Shown here: in pieces, positions 33,814-45,471 of the stretch
How positions within the stretch are numbered: the stretch's first letter is position 1
Layout of the letters: each line of letters begins with the position of its first letter
Origin: Kineosporiaceae bacterium
Lineage (GTDB): Bacteria; Actinomycetota; Actinomycetes; Actinomycetales; Kineosporiaceae
Length of the DNA: 64,000 bases
Assembly (NCBI GenBank): GCA_016713225.1
Contig: JADJPO010000011.1
Span: 434,001 to 498,000, forward strand
Reading direction: 5' to 3'
The notes under the pieces: model-generated
Told to the model about the DNA's origin: nothing
Seen by the model: the letters and a program-made list of their open reading frames with translations, nothing else
Database searches by the model: none
Program-made: the position numbers and the translations under genes

Positions 33814-35952
33814 CTACGCGGTCGTTGTGGGCTCTTTGCGCTGAGTCGGAGCCCACCAGGCACCGCCGGTTCGCAGATCCACCGTGGCCGGCGGGGCGAT
33901 CCGCTGGGTGGGCCAGGACGCCGCGGCGGGCACCTCGGACGCCGTCCCCGGACTCACGCGGACTCGCGGCCGCTGATCGCTCGCCTGGTGGGCCGCCTGA
34001 GCGGCCTCCAGGACGTCGGTGATCTCGCGTCCGATGAGCTCGTGGCGCTCCAGCAGCGCATCCCGCAGCGCCTCGACCAGGTGCCGGTTGCCGGCCAGCA
34101 ACCCGACAGCCCGTTCCTTCTGGGCCGTGAGCAGTCCCTCGACCATCCGGCGGCCCTCACCGTCACCGAGTACCCGACCGACCAGGCCCGGGTCGCCGAA
34201 GGCCGACCCCTGCACCGCACCGAACGAGATCAGCGTGTCAGACATGCCGGCCTGACCGACCATCTGGGCCGCAACGTTGGTGGCGTAGGTCAGGTCGCCG
34301 GCCGGGCCGGTGGAGATGTCTCCGAAGAACAGTTCCTCGGCCACCTGACCACCGAAGGCGATGCACATCAACGCCTCCAGCTCACTGCGTGAACGGGTGT
34401 AGACGTCGGCCGTGTCACCATGCGCCAGCAGCCCCAGGGCATCGGCGCGTTTGACGATGGTCAGTACCTCGAGCCGGCGCTGCGGTGCCACCAGCCAGGC
34501 GAGCGTGGCATGCCCGGCCTCGTGCGTGGCGATCAGGTTCTTCTCGTGCTCGGTGTAGCCGACGGGTTGACCGAGGCCCACCTCGATCACCATCCGGGCC
34601 CGCTCCAGGTCGGCCCAGTTGAGGCCGTCGCCGTCGCGCCGGATGGCGTTGATCAGCGCCTCGTCGAGCAGGTGCTCCAGCATCACCGGGGTATAACCCT
34701 GCGTGATGCCTGCCAGAGCATCACGACGCTCGTCGTCGTCCATCTCGCTCTCGTGCGCCTTGCGGCCCAGGAAGTGGTCGATCAGCTCGCGGCGTCCGGC
34801 ATGGTCGGGCACCGAGAACACCAGCCGGCGGTCGAACCGGCCCGGACGCAACAGCGCCGGGTCGAGCCCGTCGGCCCGGTTGGTGGCCGCGATCACCAGC
34901 ACCTCAGGGGCCTCGGTGCGCGGCCGCGGGATCTGACGCGAGGCCGGCAACAGGGTGTTCACCGCATCGATCACGGCGCTGCGCATCCGCTCGCCGGTGG
35001 TCGGGGTGTCGAACGACTGCATCTGTACCAGCAGTTCGTTCACCACCCCGCCGACGCCCTCGCTGGTCATCGACCGATGGACGACGCCCCCCGCCGGGTT
35101 GACGGAGGCTGCGGAATACATCGCCGGCAGGCCGGTGAGACCACCGCAGTCCAGGGCGGACATGCCCACGACGGCCCGGCTCGATCCACCAGGTGTCATC
35201 GCCGCGCCCGAGTGGGCCACCGCGGGCATGCCGCCCCGCGTCATCGCGATCGCGTCGATCTCCTCGATGAAGGCGATGGCCCCACCCTCGGCCCGGGCGG
35301 CCTTGCGCAGTTCGGTGAAGAAGGCCCGGATCTTGCGCGAGGTGGCGCCGTAGAACATCGACTGGAACGAGGTCGCCGAGACGAACAGGAACGGGACCCC
35401 GGCCTCGGCGGCCATCGCCTTGGCCATGTGCGTCTTGCCGGTGCCGGGTGGGCCCTCGAAGAGCAGGCCGCGTCGGGGGCTGCCGCCCATCTCCCGCCGG
35501 AAGGTGCGGGCCGACAAGAACAGGTCGAGCGAGCGCTTCACGTCCTCGGTGACCGGGGCCAGGCCCTTGACGTCCTCGAACCGGACGTCGAGCTGTTCGG
35601 GGCGGTAGACGAGGTGTGGCGAGCGACCGGCGAAGACGTAGCTGCCGAGGGTGGCGGCGATCATCGCGGCGAAGAAGATGCCGGTCATCAGGTAGATCGG
35701 GTCCACCGTGGGCATCGCGGGCAGCACATGGTCGGCGATGGCCAGGCGGTAGCCCACCCAGGCCAGGACGACACCGAGCCCGGCGGCCAGCCGCAGCACC
35801 CGGAACCGCCGGCGGCGCTCGCGCATCCGGGCCACGTCCGTGATCAGCGGGCGGGTCGAGCGCGACGCGGCAGCGAGCGTCTCCACCGGGGTCGCCGTGG
35901 ATGCGGTCATCACGATGGGTGCCTGCGTCTCGTCCTCGGCGTGCCTGCCCAT
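33814..35952 (-). CDS. FtsH-like membrane AAA+ metalloprotease with enlarged AAA domain
   Basis: 712 residues. Two membrane helices (about 53-70 and 86-107) are followed by an AAA+ domain: Walker A GPPGTGKT (167-174), Walker B region IAFIEEID (226-233) where Glu replaces the first acidic residue of the usual DE pair, and the second-region-of-homology arginines in LLRPGRFDRR (368-376). The protease domain keeps HEAGH (477-481) and a downstream Asp in PAGDLTYAT as third zinc ligand. About 75 extra residues rich in Gly, Met and Ala separate Walker B from the sensor strand VLVIAATNR. Start ATG 35950-35952 has GGGAG upstream. A second FtsH, canonical, probably exists elsewhere. Confidence 0.88.
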   Translation of the reverse strand: MGRHAEDETQAPIVMTASTATPVETLAAASRSTRPLITDVARMRERRRRFRVLRLAAGLGVVLAWVGYRLAIADHVLPAMPTVDPIYLMTGIFFAAMIAATLGSYVFAGRSPHLVYRPEQLDVRFEDVKGLAPVTEDVKRSLDLFLSARTFRREMGGSPRRGLLFEGPPGTGKTHMAKAMAAEAGVPFLFVSATSFQSMFYGATSRKIRAFFTELRKAARAEGGAIAFIEEIDAIAMTRGGMPAVAHSGAAMTPGGSSRAVVGMSALDCGGLTGLPAMYSAASVNPAGGVVHRSMTSEGVGGVVNELLVQMQSFDTPTTGERMRSAVIDAVNTLLPASRQIPRPRTEAPEVLVIAATNRADGLDPALLRPGRFDRRLVFSVPDHAGRRELIDHFLGRKAHESEMDDDERRDALAGITQGYTPVMLEHLLDEALINAIRRDGDGLNWADLERARMVIEVGLGQPVGYTEHEKNLIATHEAGHATLAWLVAPQRRLEVLTIVKRADALGLLAHGDTADVYTRSRSELEALMCIAFGGQVAEELFFGDISTGPAGDLTYATNVAAQMVGQAGMSDTLISFGAVQGSAFGDPGLVGRVLGDGEGRRMVEGLLTAQKERAVGLLAGNRHLVEALRDALLERHELIGREITDVLEAAQAAHQASDQRPRVRVSPGTASEVPAAASWPTQRIAPPATVDLRTGGAWWAPTQRKEPTTTA

Positions 35953-36084
35953 GTCACTCCCGGTCTCGTTCCGCCCGGCTGATGATTACCGGTAGTGACG
36001 ATGATGCGGACCAGGGGGCCGTGGGTGCCACCCTGAACACTCTCAGTCACCCAGGCGACGGCACCGATTCACTCGGACAGCCCC

Positions 36085-36162
36085 ACCCTCGGTGATCATG
36101 TAATCCGTGCACGCTCGTGAATTGCTTCACGAGCGTGCACGGATTACATGATCACCGAGGGT
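36085..36162. repeat. family A inverted pair (perfect 37-bp palindrome)
   Basis: Arms 36085-36121 and 36126-36162 are exact inverse copies, 37 nt each, with a 4-nt loop TTGC. Each arm contains ACCCTCGG followed by TGATCATGTAATCCGTGCAC (one change from the family A unit) and CGCTCGTGAA. The right arm overlaps the 3' end of mshB and supplies its stop codon (TGA, complement of 36152-36154). It would form an extremely stable hairpin at the end of the opp-mshB transcript. Confidence 0.93.
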
Positions 36163-37050
36163 TTGGGAGGCCGGCGAAGAGGTCGGTGAGCGGCTCGCCG
36201 TCCGGCCTCGGGTGAGTGCCACCGGCGAGGCGGTAGTACTCGACCGGGGCGATCAGCTGCCCCAGGTCGTTGCTCAGCGCGAAGTAGGGCTCGTGAACGC
36301 TCACCTGGGTGGCGTGAGCGCGCAAGGCAGCTGCCTTGCGCGCCAGCACCGCATGCCCGTCGACCGCCGCGCTCACCTCCTCGTCGGCGACCACCACCGG
36401 CGACGGCGCGGCGTCCGGCCAGGGGGCGAACGGGTTGCCCGGCTCGGCGAGCCGTGCCCGCTCGGCGGCCGCGACAGAGGCCGGCACCACGATCCAGAAC
36501 ACCCGCGCCACCGGCCAGACGGCCAGCTCCACCGCACGCATGGTCACCCGATGAGCCTGCACGTGATCCGGGTGCCCGTAGCCACCGCTGGGGTCGTAGG
36601 TGATGACCACCTGGGGCCGGACGTCGTCGATCACCGCCGCCAGCAATCCCGCGGCACGCTCGACGTCCGCCACCGCGAAGGCGTCCGCTGCGACGTCCTC
36701 GGGCAGCACCACGCCACCGGCGCCGTCCAGCGCCATGCCCGAATCGATGAACCGCACCCCGGACGCCGCCCCGAGCCACCGATGATCGCTCACCCCGAGC
36801 GCGAGCATCGCCTCGGCCAGCTCACCCTCGCGATGCCGGCCCAGAGCCGCCCCGTGCAGGTGGGCGAGCTGCGGCGGGATCACCTCGCCCTGCTCACCTC
36901 GGGTGCAGGTCACCAGGCACACCTGCGCGCCGGCAGCGGCATAGTGCGCCATGGTGGCGCCGGTGGTGATGCTCTCGTCGTCCGGATGAGCATGCACCAG
37001 CATCAGCCGGCGCTGGGACCGGCGGTCCGGGCCGGGTCGATCGGTGGAGG

Positions 37051-37054
<4 letters not shown>
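36152..37054 (-). CDS. mshB: mycothiol pathway GlcNAc-Ins deacetylase
   Basis: Zinc deacetylase converting GlcNAc-myo-inositol to GlcN-myo-inositol in mycothiol synthesis. 300 residues of the PIG-L/MshB fold: the metal motif AHPDDES near residue 22, TCTRGEQGEVIPP, and the second metal His in YDPSGGYGHPDHVQAH near residue 155. ATG 37052-37054 overlaps the oppF stop (ATGA). It is the last gene of the opp operon. The final codons (Asn-Pro-Arg-stop) fall within the family A palindrome. Confidence 0.93.
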
Positions 37055-38129
<1,075 letters not shown>

Positions 38130-38133
<4 letters not shown>

Positions 38134-39240
38134 TCGGGCTCACCACTTTCCTCGGGGCGGAAGGCCGCGGCGTCCGACTGCCCGCCACTGCCACGGAACT
38201 CCAGGCGGCTGCGATCCCTGGCCGTCAGGAAGCACCGGGCCTCTTGGCCGCCGCCCACCGGGACGAGCTCGGGCATCTCCTGCCGGCACCGGTCGTCGGG
38301 TACCTCGTCCCGATGCGCGCACCGGGGATTGAACGAACACCCCGACGGCAGGTTGATCAAGGACGGCGGGCTGCCGGGGATCGGATCGAGCGCAGCCTGG
38401 CGGGACTGGTCCAGGCGCGGCATCGACTTGAGCAGGCCGACGGTGTACGGATGCTTGGGCCGGTAGAAGACGTCGTTGACCGTGCCCTTCTCGACCGCCC
38501 GACCGCCGTACATGACCATGATGTCGTCGGCCATCCGGGCCACGACGCCGAGGTCGTGGGTGATCAGGATGATCGCTGATCCGAACTCGCGCTGCAGGTC
38601 CTTCATCAGGTCCAGGATCTGGGCCTGCACGGTCACGTCGAGCGCCGTGGTCGGTTCGTCGGCGATCAGCAGTTTGGGGTCGTTGACCAGTGCCATGGCG
38701 ATCATGGCGCGTTGCCGCATCCCACCGGAGAATTCGTGCGGGTACTGGTCGATCCGCTTGCCCGGATTGGGAATGCCGACCAGGCCGAGCATGTCGATGG
38801 TGCGGGCACGGGCCTGGGCCTTGGTGACCTTGTTGTGCACCCGATAGGCCTCGATGATCTGATTGCCCACCGTGTAGTACGGGTGCAGGGCCGACAGCGG
38901 GTCCTGGAACACCATGGCGATGTCCTTGCCGCGCAACGCCCGCAGCTCGTCGTCCGGCAGCAGCAACAGGTTGTCGTCGCCGAGCCGGATCTCACCGGTG
39001 ACCTGGGGCCCGAGTGCCACGATGCAGGCCGAGGATGGCCTGGCTGGTCACCGACTTGCCCGACCCCGACTCCCCCACGATCCCCAGGGTCTTGCCGGCG
39101 AACAGGTCGAACGACATCCCGTCGACGGCCTTGACCAGGCCGTCCTCGGTGGGAAAGTGCACCTTCAGGTCGCGCAACGACAGCACAGGGGCGCCGGGGC
39201 GGCCGGCGGCCGATGGGGACGAGAGCGTCTCGGCAGTCAT
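38130..39240 (-). CDS. oppD: oligo/dipeptide ABC transporter ATPase, OppD-like, frameshifted
   Basis: The gene needs 1110 nt (369 residues) but occupies 1111, one base too many. The first part, from ATG 39238-39240 (AGGAGGG 5 nt upstream), has LSLRDLKVHFPTEDG and Walker A GESGSGKS, then runs into a stop after GLHRGTRAPGHR. The rest continues one frame over from QVTGEIRLGD, with Q-loop VFQDPLSALHPY, signature FSGGMRQR, Walker B LLIADEPTTALDVT and C-terminal CSFNPRCAHRDE. Removing one G from the run at 39005-39008 rejoins the frames as GTRA-QVTGEI. Sequencing error is likelier than a real mutation in an otherwise intact operon. Confidence 0.9.
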
Positions 39241-39249
39241 CGAACCCTC

Positions 39250-40260
39250 CTAGGCCAGTTTCACGCGTGGGTCGATGAAGGCGTACAGCACGTCGACGAT
39301 GATGTTCGCCAGGATCACGAACGAGGCCAGCAGCACCACGATCCCCACGGTCATCGGCAGGTCGAACGTCTGAGCCGACTGGACGGCGAGCTTGCCGAGC
39401 CCGTCGTAGTTGAAGACCTGCTCGGTGATGATCGCCCCACCCAGCAGACCGGCCAGGTCGAGCCCGGCGATGGTGACGATCGGCGTCAGCGAGGCCCGCA
39501 TGGTGTGCTTGAACAGGATCCGAGCGGGCGAGAGGCCCTTGGCCTTGGCGGTGCGCAGGTAGTCCTCACTGAGCGATTCCAGCACGAAGGCCCGGGTCAG
39601 CCGGACGTAGCCGGCGGCATAGAACAACGCGAGCGTGAGCGCAGGGAGCAACAGCCCCTGCAGCCAGAGCAACGGCCCGTCCTTGAAGGCGGTGTAGGTC
39701 GGGATGGGCACGATCGTCCACTTCAAGGCCAGGAAGATGTAGAGGGACAAGCCGATGAAGAAGGTCGGGAAGGCATAGAACACCAGTGCCACACCGACCA
39801 GACTTCGGTCGATCAGGGTGCCCTTGCGCAACGCGGCGACCACCCCACCGACCAACCCCATGATCATCCAGAGCAGGAACGCGCTGACGGCGAGCGAGGC
39901 CGAGACCGGGATCCGGTCCTTCAGGATCGAGCCCACCGGCGCGTTGGCCATCGGCGAGTACCCCAGGCAGGGTGCGTCGCAGCGGGCGATGGTCTCGGGG
40001 GCCACCTTCTTCAGTTCCGGGTCGTCGGGAAAGTCGCGACCCACGGCGATGCCCTTGACGAAGTTGACCCATTGCACCGGCCAGGGCTTGTCGTACCCCA
40101 GCGCCTTGCGGTTCTGCTCGACGAGTTCGGGGGTGCAGTTCTTGCCGCACGTGTAGCGGGCCGGGTCGGGACCGGAGAAGAACATGGCGAAGGTGATGAA
40201 GCTCATCACCAGCAACAACACGACGCCGATCGCCAGTCGGCGGATCACGTAAGCAACCAT
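39250..40260 (-). CDS. oppB: oligo/dipeptide ABC transporter permease, OppB-like
   Basis: 336 residues with six membrane helices. After the first helix an extracellular insertion of about 70 residues contains Cys in RYTCGKNCTP and RCDAPCLGY. The EAA loop is EDYLRTAKAKGLSPARILFK near residue 238, and the C-terminus ends NIIVDVLYAFIDPRVKLA, the OppB signature. It lies 9 nt upstream of oppD and 155 nt downstream of oppA, with a strong hairpin in that gap. Confidence 0.93.
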   Translation of the reverse strand: MVAYVIRRLAIGVVLLLVMSFITFAMFFSGPDPARYTCGKNCTPELVEQNRKALGYDKPWPVQWVNFVKGIAVGRDFPDDPELKKVAPETIARCDAPCLGYSPMANAPVGSILKDRIPVSASLAVSAFLLWMIMGLVGGVVAALRKGTLIDRSLVGVALVFYAFPTFFIGLSLYIFLALKWTIVPIPTYTAFKDGPLLWLQGLLLPALTLALFYAAGYVRLTRAFVLESLSEDYLRTAKAKGLSPARILFKHTMRASLTPIVTIAGLDLAGLLGGAIITEQVFNYDGLGKLAVQSAQTFDLPMTVGIVVLLASFVILANIIVDVLYAFIDPRVKLA

Positions 40261-40350
40261 GTGTGTTCAGCCCCTGCGGGCTGTTCGCTCCTCTCGCGGG
40301 CTCCGTGAACCGGCACCTGAACCAGCACCGTGCCGTTGCACCGATGGCAG

Positions 40351-40388
40351 GTGGTGGGCAGGCAGTCGAGACTGCCTGCCCACCACCG
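40351..40388 (-). terminator. intra-operon hairpin between oppA and oppB
   Basis: Perfect 18-bp stem (GGTGGTGGGCAGGCAGTC at 40351-40368 against 40371-40388) with only GA between the arms, lying 27 nt past the oppA stop. It probably stabilises or terminates most oppA transcripts, so that the binding protein is made in excess over the membrane parts. Confidence 0.8.
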
Positions 40389-40415
40389 ATGACGCCGACC
40401 AGGTCGTGCGTGTCG

Positions 40416-42152
40416 TTACTTCGCGACGCCGACGGCGCCGAGGTCGACGTACATGTTGGTCGCCGGGCTGTTGCTGTACCCGGTCACCTTGGACCCGTAG
40501 AGGAAGAAGAACTTCGTGATCTCCAGCGGGATGTACGCGACGTCGTCACCGAGCTTGGCGTCGATCTTGGCGTAGGCCTCGGCCTGGGCGTTGACGTCGG
40601 GCAGGGCCGCCGCCTCGTCCAGCATCTTGTTGACCTCGTCGCTCTTGTAGTTGCCGTAGTCCTGCCCGTTCGACTTCTCGGTCAGGTTGATCCGCGAGTC
40701 GAACAGCGGCGGGATCACGGTCGAGATCGCCGGCCAGTCAGCACCCCAGCCACCCCAGACCACGTCGGACTTGTCGTTCGCCGGGTTCTGGACGATGTCG
40801 TAGTAGGTGTCGGTCAGCGGGTCGAGCGTGACCTTGAAGCCGGCCTTGTCCCAGGTGTCCTTCAGCGCCGCAAAGGCGTTGTCACTGGTGGGGGTACCAC
40901 CCTGGTAGGTCACCCGGATCGGGTACGGCATCGGCACGCCGGCCTCGGTGAGCAGCTTCTTGGCGCCCTCGATGTCACCGGTGTCCGGCGCGGTGAACGC
41001 CGGGTTGTCCTTGTACCCGACCAGAGCCGGGCTGACGATCGACTTGGCCGGCTTGGCCACCTTGTCGCCACCCAGAGCCGCGATGTAGGCCGACCGGTTG
41101 GTCGACATCGCCAGTGCCTTGCGGACCTTGGGGTCCTTCATCCGGTTGAAGTTCGGCAGCAGGTAGTTGGTGAACGGCGACTCGGGGTTGGCCGAGCGCT
41201 CGGCCACCGGGCCGGTCACCTTGGCGAAGAACGCCGGCGGAACCTGGCGGTCGGTGACCGCGGTCTTGTCGTTGCCGCTGTCGGCGATCAGTCGCTGGGC
41301 GATGATCTCGTTCGAGAGACCCTCGACGAAGACGATCTTGTCGGGCAGGGCCTTGCGCTGACCGTCGGTCTTGGGGTCGTACTGGTCGTTGCGAATGAAC
41401 GTGCCGCCCTTGTCCTTCTGCCACGGGGTCTCGAGCTTGTAGGGGCCGTTCGAGAAGATGGCGTAGTTGGACTGGTCACCCTTGTCCTGGTCGGCGCGGT
41501 AGGCGTCGAAGGTGCGCAGGGAGGCGATCGCCAGCGGGAAGTCCGGCCACGGCTTGTTGAACCGGTAGGTGATCTTCTTGCCCTCGCAGGTGACGGCCTT
41601 GTCGTAGTCGGCCTGACCGACCTTCTTGTACGGGCCGTTGTAGATCGCGGCGCCGTCCTTCTGCGGGACGTCGAGGTAGCCCAGCTGGTAGTTCGGGCCA
41701 CCGGTGATGACATCGACGGCGAACGACCGCGAGAACCCGTACTTCAGGTCCTCACACGTGACGTCCTTGCCATCCTGCCACTTGATGCCGTCCTTGAGGG
41801 TGAACGACCACTGCTTGCCGCCGTTCTCGGACGTGCCGGTGTCGGTCGCCATATCCGGAACAGGCACGACCGACTTCTTGGCGTCGTCCGTCACCGGGAA
41901 CTGCACCAGGCTGCGGTAGACCATGCGGCTCAGGTCGGCGAGGTCACGGCCGATGTAGGTGCGCTGCGGGTCGAGGTGCTCGGCCGGACGCTTCGTCAGG
42001 TAGTAGATCGTCCCGCCCGCAGCAGCGGACCCACCCGAGGCGGCGGACGTGGAGCCGGAACTCCCCGTCGAGCTGTCCGAGCCGCAGGCGGCCATCGTCA
42101 GTGCGACGGCGGCTGCGATCGTTGCCGCCGACGCCCTCGTCTTGTGGGTCAT
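40416..42152 (-). CDS. oppA: oligo/dipeptide ABC transporter substrate-binding lipoprotein
   Basis: 578-residue family 5 solute-binding protein. A lipoprotein signal ends LTMAAC (Cys near 23), then a Ser/Gly linker. Typical features are YLTKRPAEHLDPQRTYIGRD, WSFTLKDGIKWQDGKDVTCE and ADWPAISTVIPPLFDS. The likely ligands are peptides, by family only. It follows oppC by 85 nt and is followed by a strong hairpin. Confidence 0.92.
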   Translation of the reverse strand: MTHKTRASAATIAAAVALTMAACGSDSSTGSSGSTSAASGGSAAAGGTIYYLTKRPAEHLDPQRTYIGRDLADLSRMVYRSLVQFPVTDDAKKSVVPVPDMATDTGTSENGGKQWSFTLKDGIKWQDGKDVTCEDLKYGFSRSFAVDVITGGPNYQLGYLDVPQKDGAAIYNGPYKKVGQADYDKAVTCEGKKITYRFNKPWPDFPLAIASLRTFDAYRADQDKGDQSNYAIFSNGPYKLETPWQKDKGGTFIRNDQYDPKTDGQRKALPDKIVFVEGLSNEIIAQRLIADSGNDKTAVTDRQVPPAFFAKVTGPVAERSANPESPFTNYLLPNFNRMKDPKVRKALAMSTNRSAYIAALGGDKVAKPAKSIVSPALVGYKDNPAFTAPDTGDIEGAKKLLTEAGVPMPYPIRVTYQGGTPTSDNAFAALKDTWDKAGFKVTLDPLTDTYYDIVQNPANDKSDVVWGGWGADWPAISTVIPPLFDSRINLTEKSNGQDYGNYKSDEVNKMLDEAAALPDVNAQAEAYAKIDAKLGDDVAYIPLEITKFFFLYGSKVTGYSNSPATNMYVDLGAVGVAK

Positions 42153-42237
42153 GCACTCTCCTTAGAGTCTGTTGTACCGACGCCTCGGCACAACACCTGC
42201 CAGCGGGTTCGCCGGCAGGAGATCGGGGGTAGACCGG

Positions 42238-43227
42238 TCATCGACCGGCCTTGGGGTCCAACGCATCGCGCAGGCCATCGCCCAGCAGGTTGAAGCTGAC
42301 CACCAGGGTGGCGATGAACAGAGCGGGGAACACGAAGAAGGCGAAGTCGCTCTCGGCGTAGTTGGTCGAGTACGTCAGGATGTTGCCCAGCGTCGGGGTG
42401 GGCGGCTTGATGCCGACCCCCAGGAAGCTGAGCGCCGCCTCGGCCGAGATGAACTGCGGCAGCGTGAGGGTGAAGTACACCAGGATCGGCGCCCACAGGT
42501 TCGGCAGCAGTTCGCGGAAGTAGATCCGGCCGTTCTTGGCGCCCAGGCTGCGCGCGGCCTCGACGTACTCGCGCTCACGCTGCGACAGCACCTGCCCACG
42601 GATCAGCCGGGCGAAGCTGGGCCAGCCGAACAGGCCCAGGACCAGCACGATGTACACGCCGTTGGCGATGTTGCCGGACGGGATGCCCATCGAGATCAGC
42701 TGATCGATGAACACCCCCGACAGCGCCAACAGCATCAGGGTCTGCGGGAAGGACAGGGTCAGGTCGACCATGCGGCTGATCAGCATGTCGACCCGGCCGC
42801 CGAGGTAGCCCGAGACGATGCCCAGCACCGTGCCGAGCACCACGGCTACCAACGCTGCACCCAGCGCCACCGTGAGCGAGTAGGTGATGCCCAGGATCAA
42901 CCGGGAGAGCACGTCACGACCGGTGCCGGGTTCCACGCCCAGAGGGTGCGACCAGCTCAGCCCACCCTTCTCGTTGGGCAGACCACCGGTGGCCGTGTCG
43001 ATCAGGTCGTTGTGAATCGACGTGGGGTCGAGGATCCCGGTTGCCGACAGCACCGGCGCCGAGACGGCGAGCACCAGGAAAACCGCTACCACGACGAGCG
43101 AGACCATGGTCAGCTTGTCCTTGAGCAGCCGGCGCAGGGCGAGGCGCGTCAACGACAGACCCTCGACGGCCTTCGCAACCTCGGCCGTCCCGGCATGAGT
43201 CAGCTGTACCTGGGGCCCGAGTGTCAC
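42238..43227 (-). CDS. oppC: oligo/dipeptide ABC transporter permease, OppC-like
   Basis: 329 residues. A cytoplasmic N-terminus, a first membrane helix (VSLVVVAVFLVLAVSAPVLS), then an extracellular part with GLSWSHPLGVEPGTGRDVLS, and the EAA loop REYVEAARSLGAKNGRIYFR. GTG 43225-43227 is the start: AGGAGG lies 8 nt upstream and an extension to 43368 has no support. It is the first gene of the operon oppC-oppA-oppB-oppD-oppF-mshB, an order with permeases on both sides of the binding protein. Confidence 0.92.
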   Translation of the reverse strand: MTLGPQVQLTHAGTAEVAKAVEGLSLTRLALRRLLKDKLTMVSLVVVAVFLVLAVSAPVLSATGILDPTSIHNDLIDTATGGLPNEKGGLSWSHPLGVEPGTGRDVLSRLILGITYSLTVALGAALVAVVLGTVLGIVSGYLGGRVDMLISRMVDLTLSFPQTLMLLALSGVFIDQLISMGIPSGNIANGVYIVLVLGLFGWPSFARLIRGQVLSQREREYVEAARSLGAKNGRIYFRELLPNLWAPILVYFTLTLPQFISAEAALSFLGVGIKPPTPTLGNILTYSTNYAESDFAFFVFPALFIATLVVSFNLLGDGLRDALDPKAGR

Positions 43228-43576
43228 CCGGCACCTCCTTTCCCACCAACGTCCAACCGGTCGTCTTGCGGCAACAGGCCCTGACCACGCCAAGTCCTTC
43301 GGGGCCGATGTAGCGGCACAGTAGCCCACGCCGTTCAGCGCGTGTAGCACCTGCCGAACGACGGACAACCGGGCGTAACCACTCCCTCACCGCGACGACC
43401 GACCGACCGGTCGAGCGTCCGTCACTCACTGCGCATTTTGGCGCGCTCTGACCACTTTCAGTGGCGAATACGTCAGTGGCGGCCTGCGCGAGGCAGCAAT
43501 CGGTCACGACTTCGTAACGACACGCCCTGTCCGGCCTCGCGGTAACGATTTGATAGCCGCGGTCCAGCCGAGCCCG
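43228..43576. promoter_or_regulatory. 349-nt gap upstream of oppC, likely promoter region
   Basis: No credible gene. It must hold the opp operon promoter. Visible items are a 10-nt palindrome CGACCGGTCG (43404-43413), a direct repeat TCAGTGGCG (43458-43466 and 43473-43481, 15-nt period) and a small hairpin CCACT-TTC-AGTGG (43452-43464). I could not place a convincing -35/-10 pair. Confidence 0.4.
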
Positions 43577-45463
<1,887 letters not shown>

Positions 45464-45471
45464 GCGGAAAC

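Noticed and set aside
17990..36162. Family A palindromes considered as attachment sites or inverted-repeat ends of a transposon
   Set aside because: No transposase or integrase gene lies between or beside the copies, and no target-site duplications are visible. A non-autonomous element cannot be excluded.
38999..43222. A 16-nt match (ACCTGGGGCCCGAGTG) between the oppD frameshift site and the oppC start
   Set aside because: In 64 kb of GC-rich sequence a 16-nt match is expected about once by chance, and the two sites have unrelated functions.
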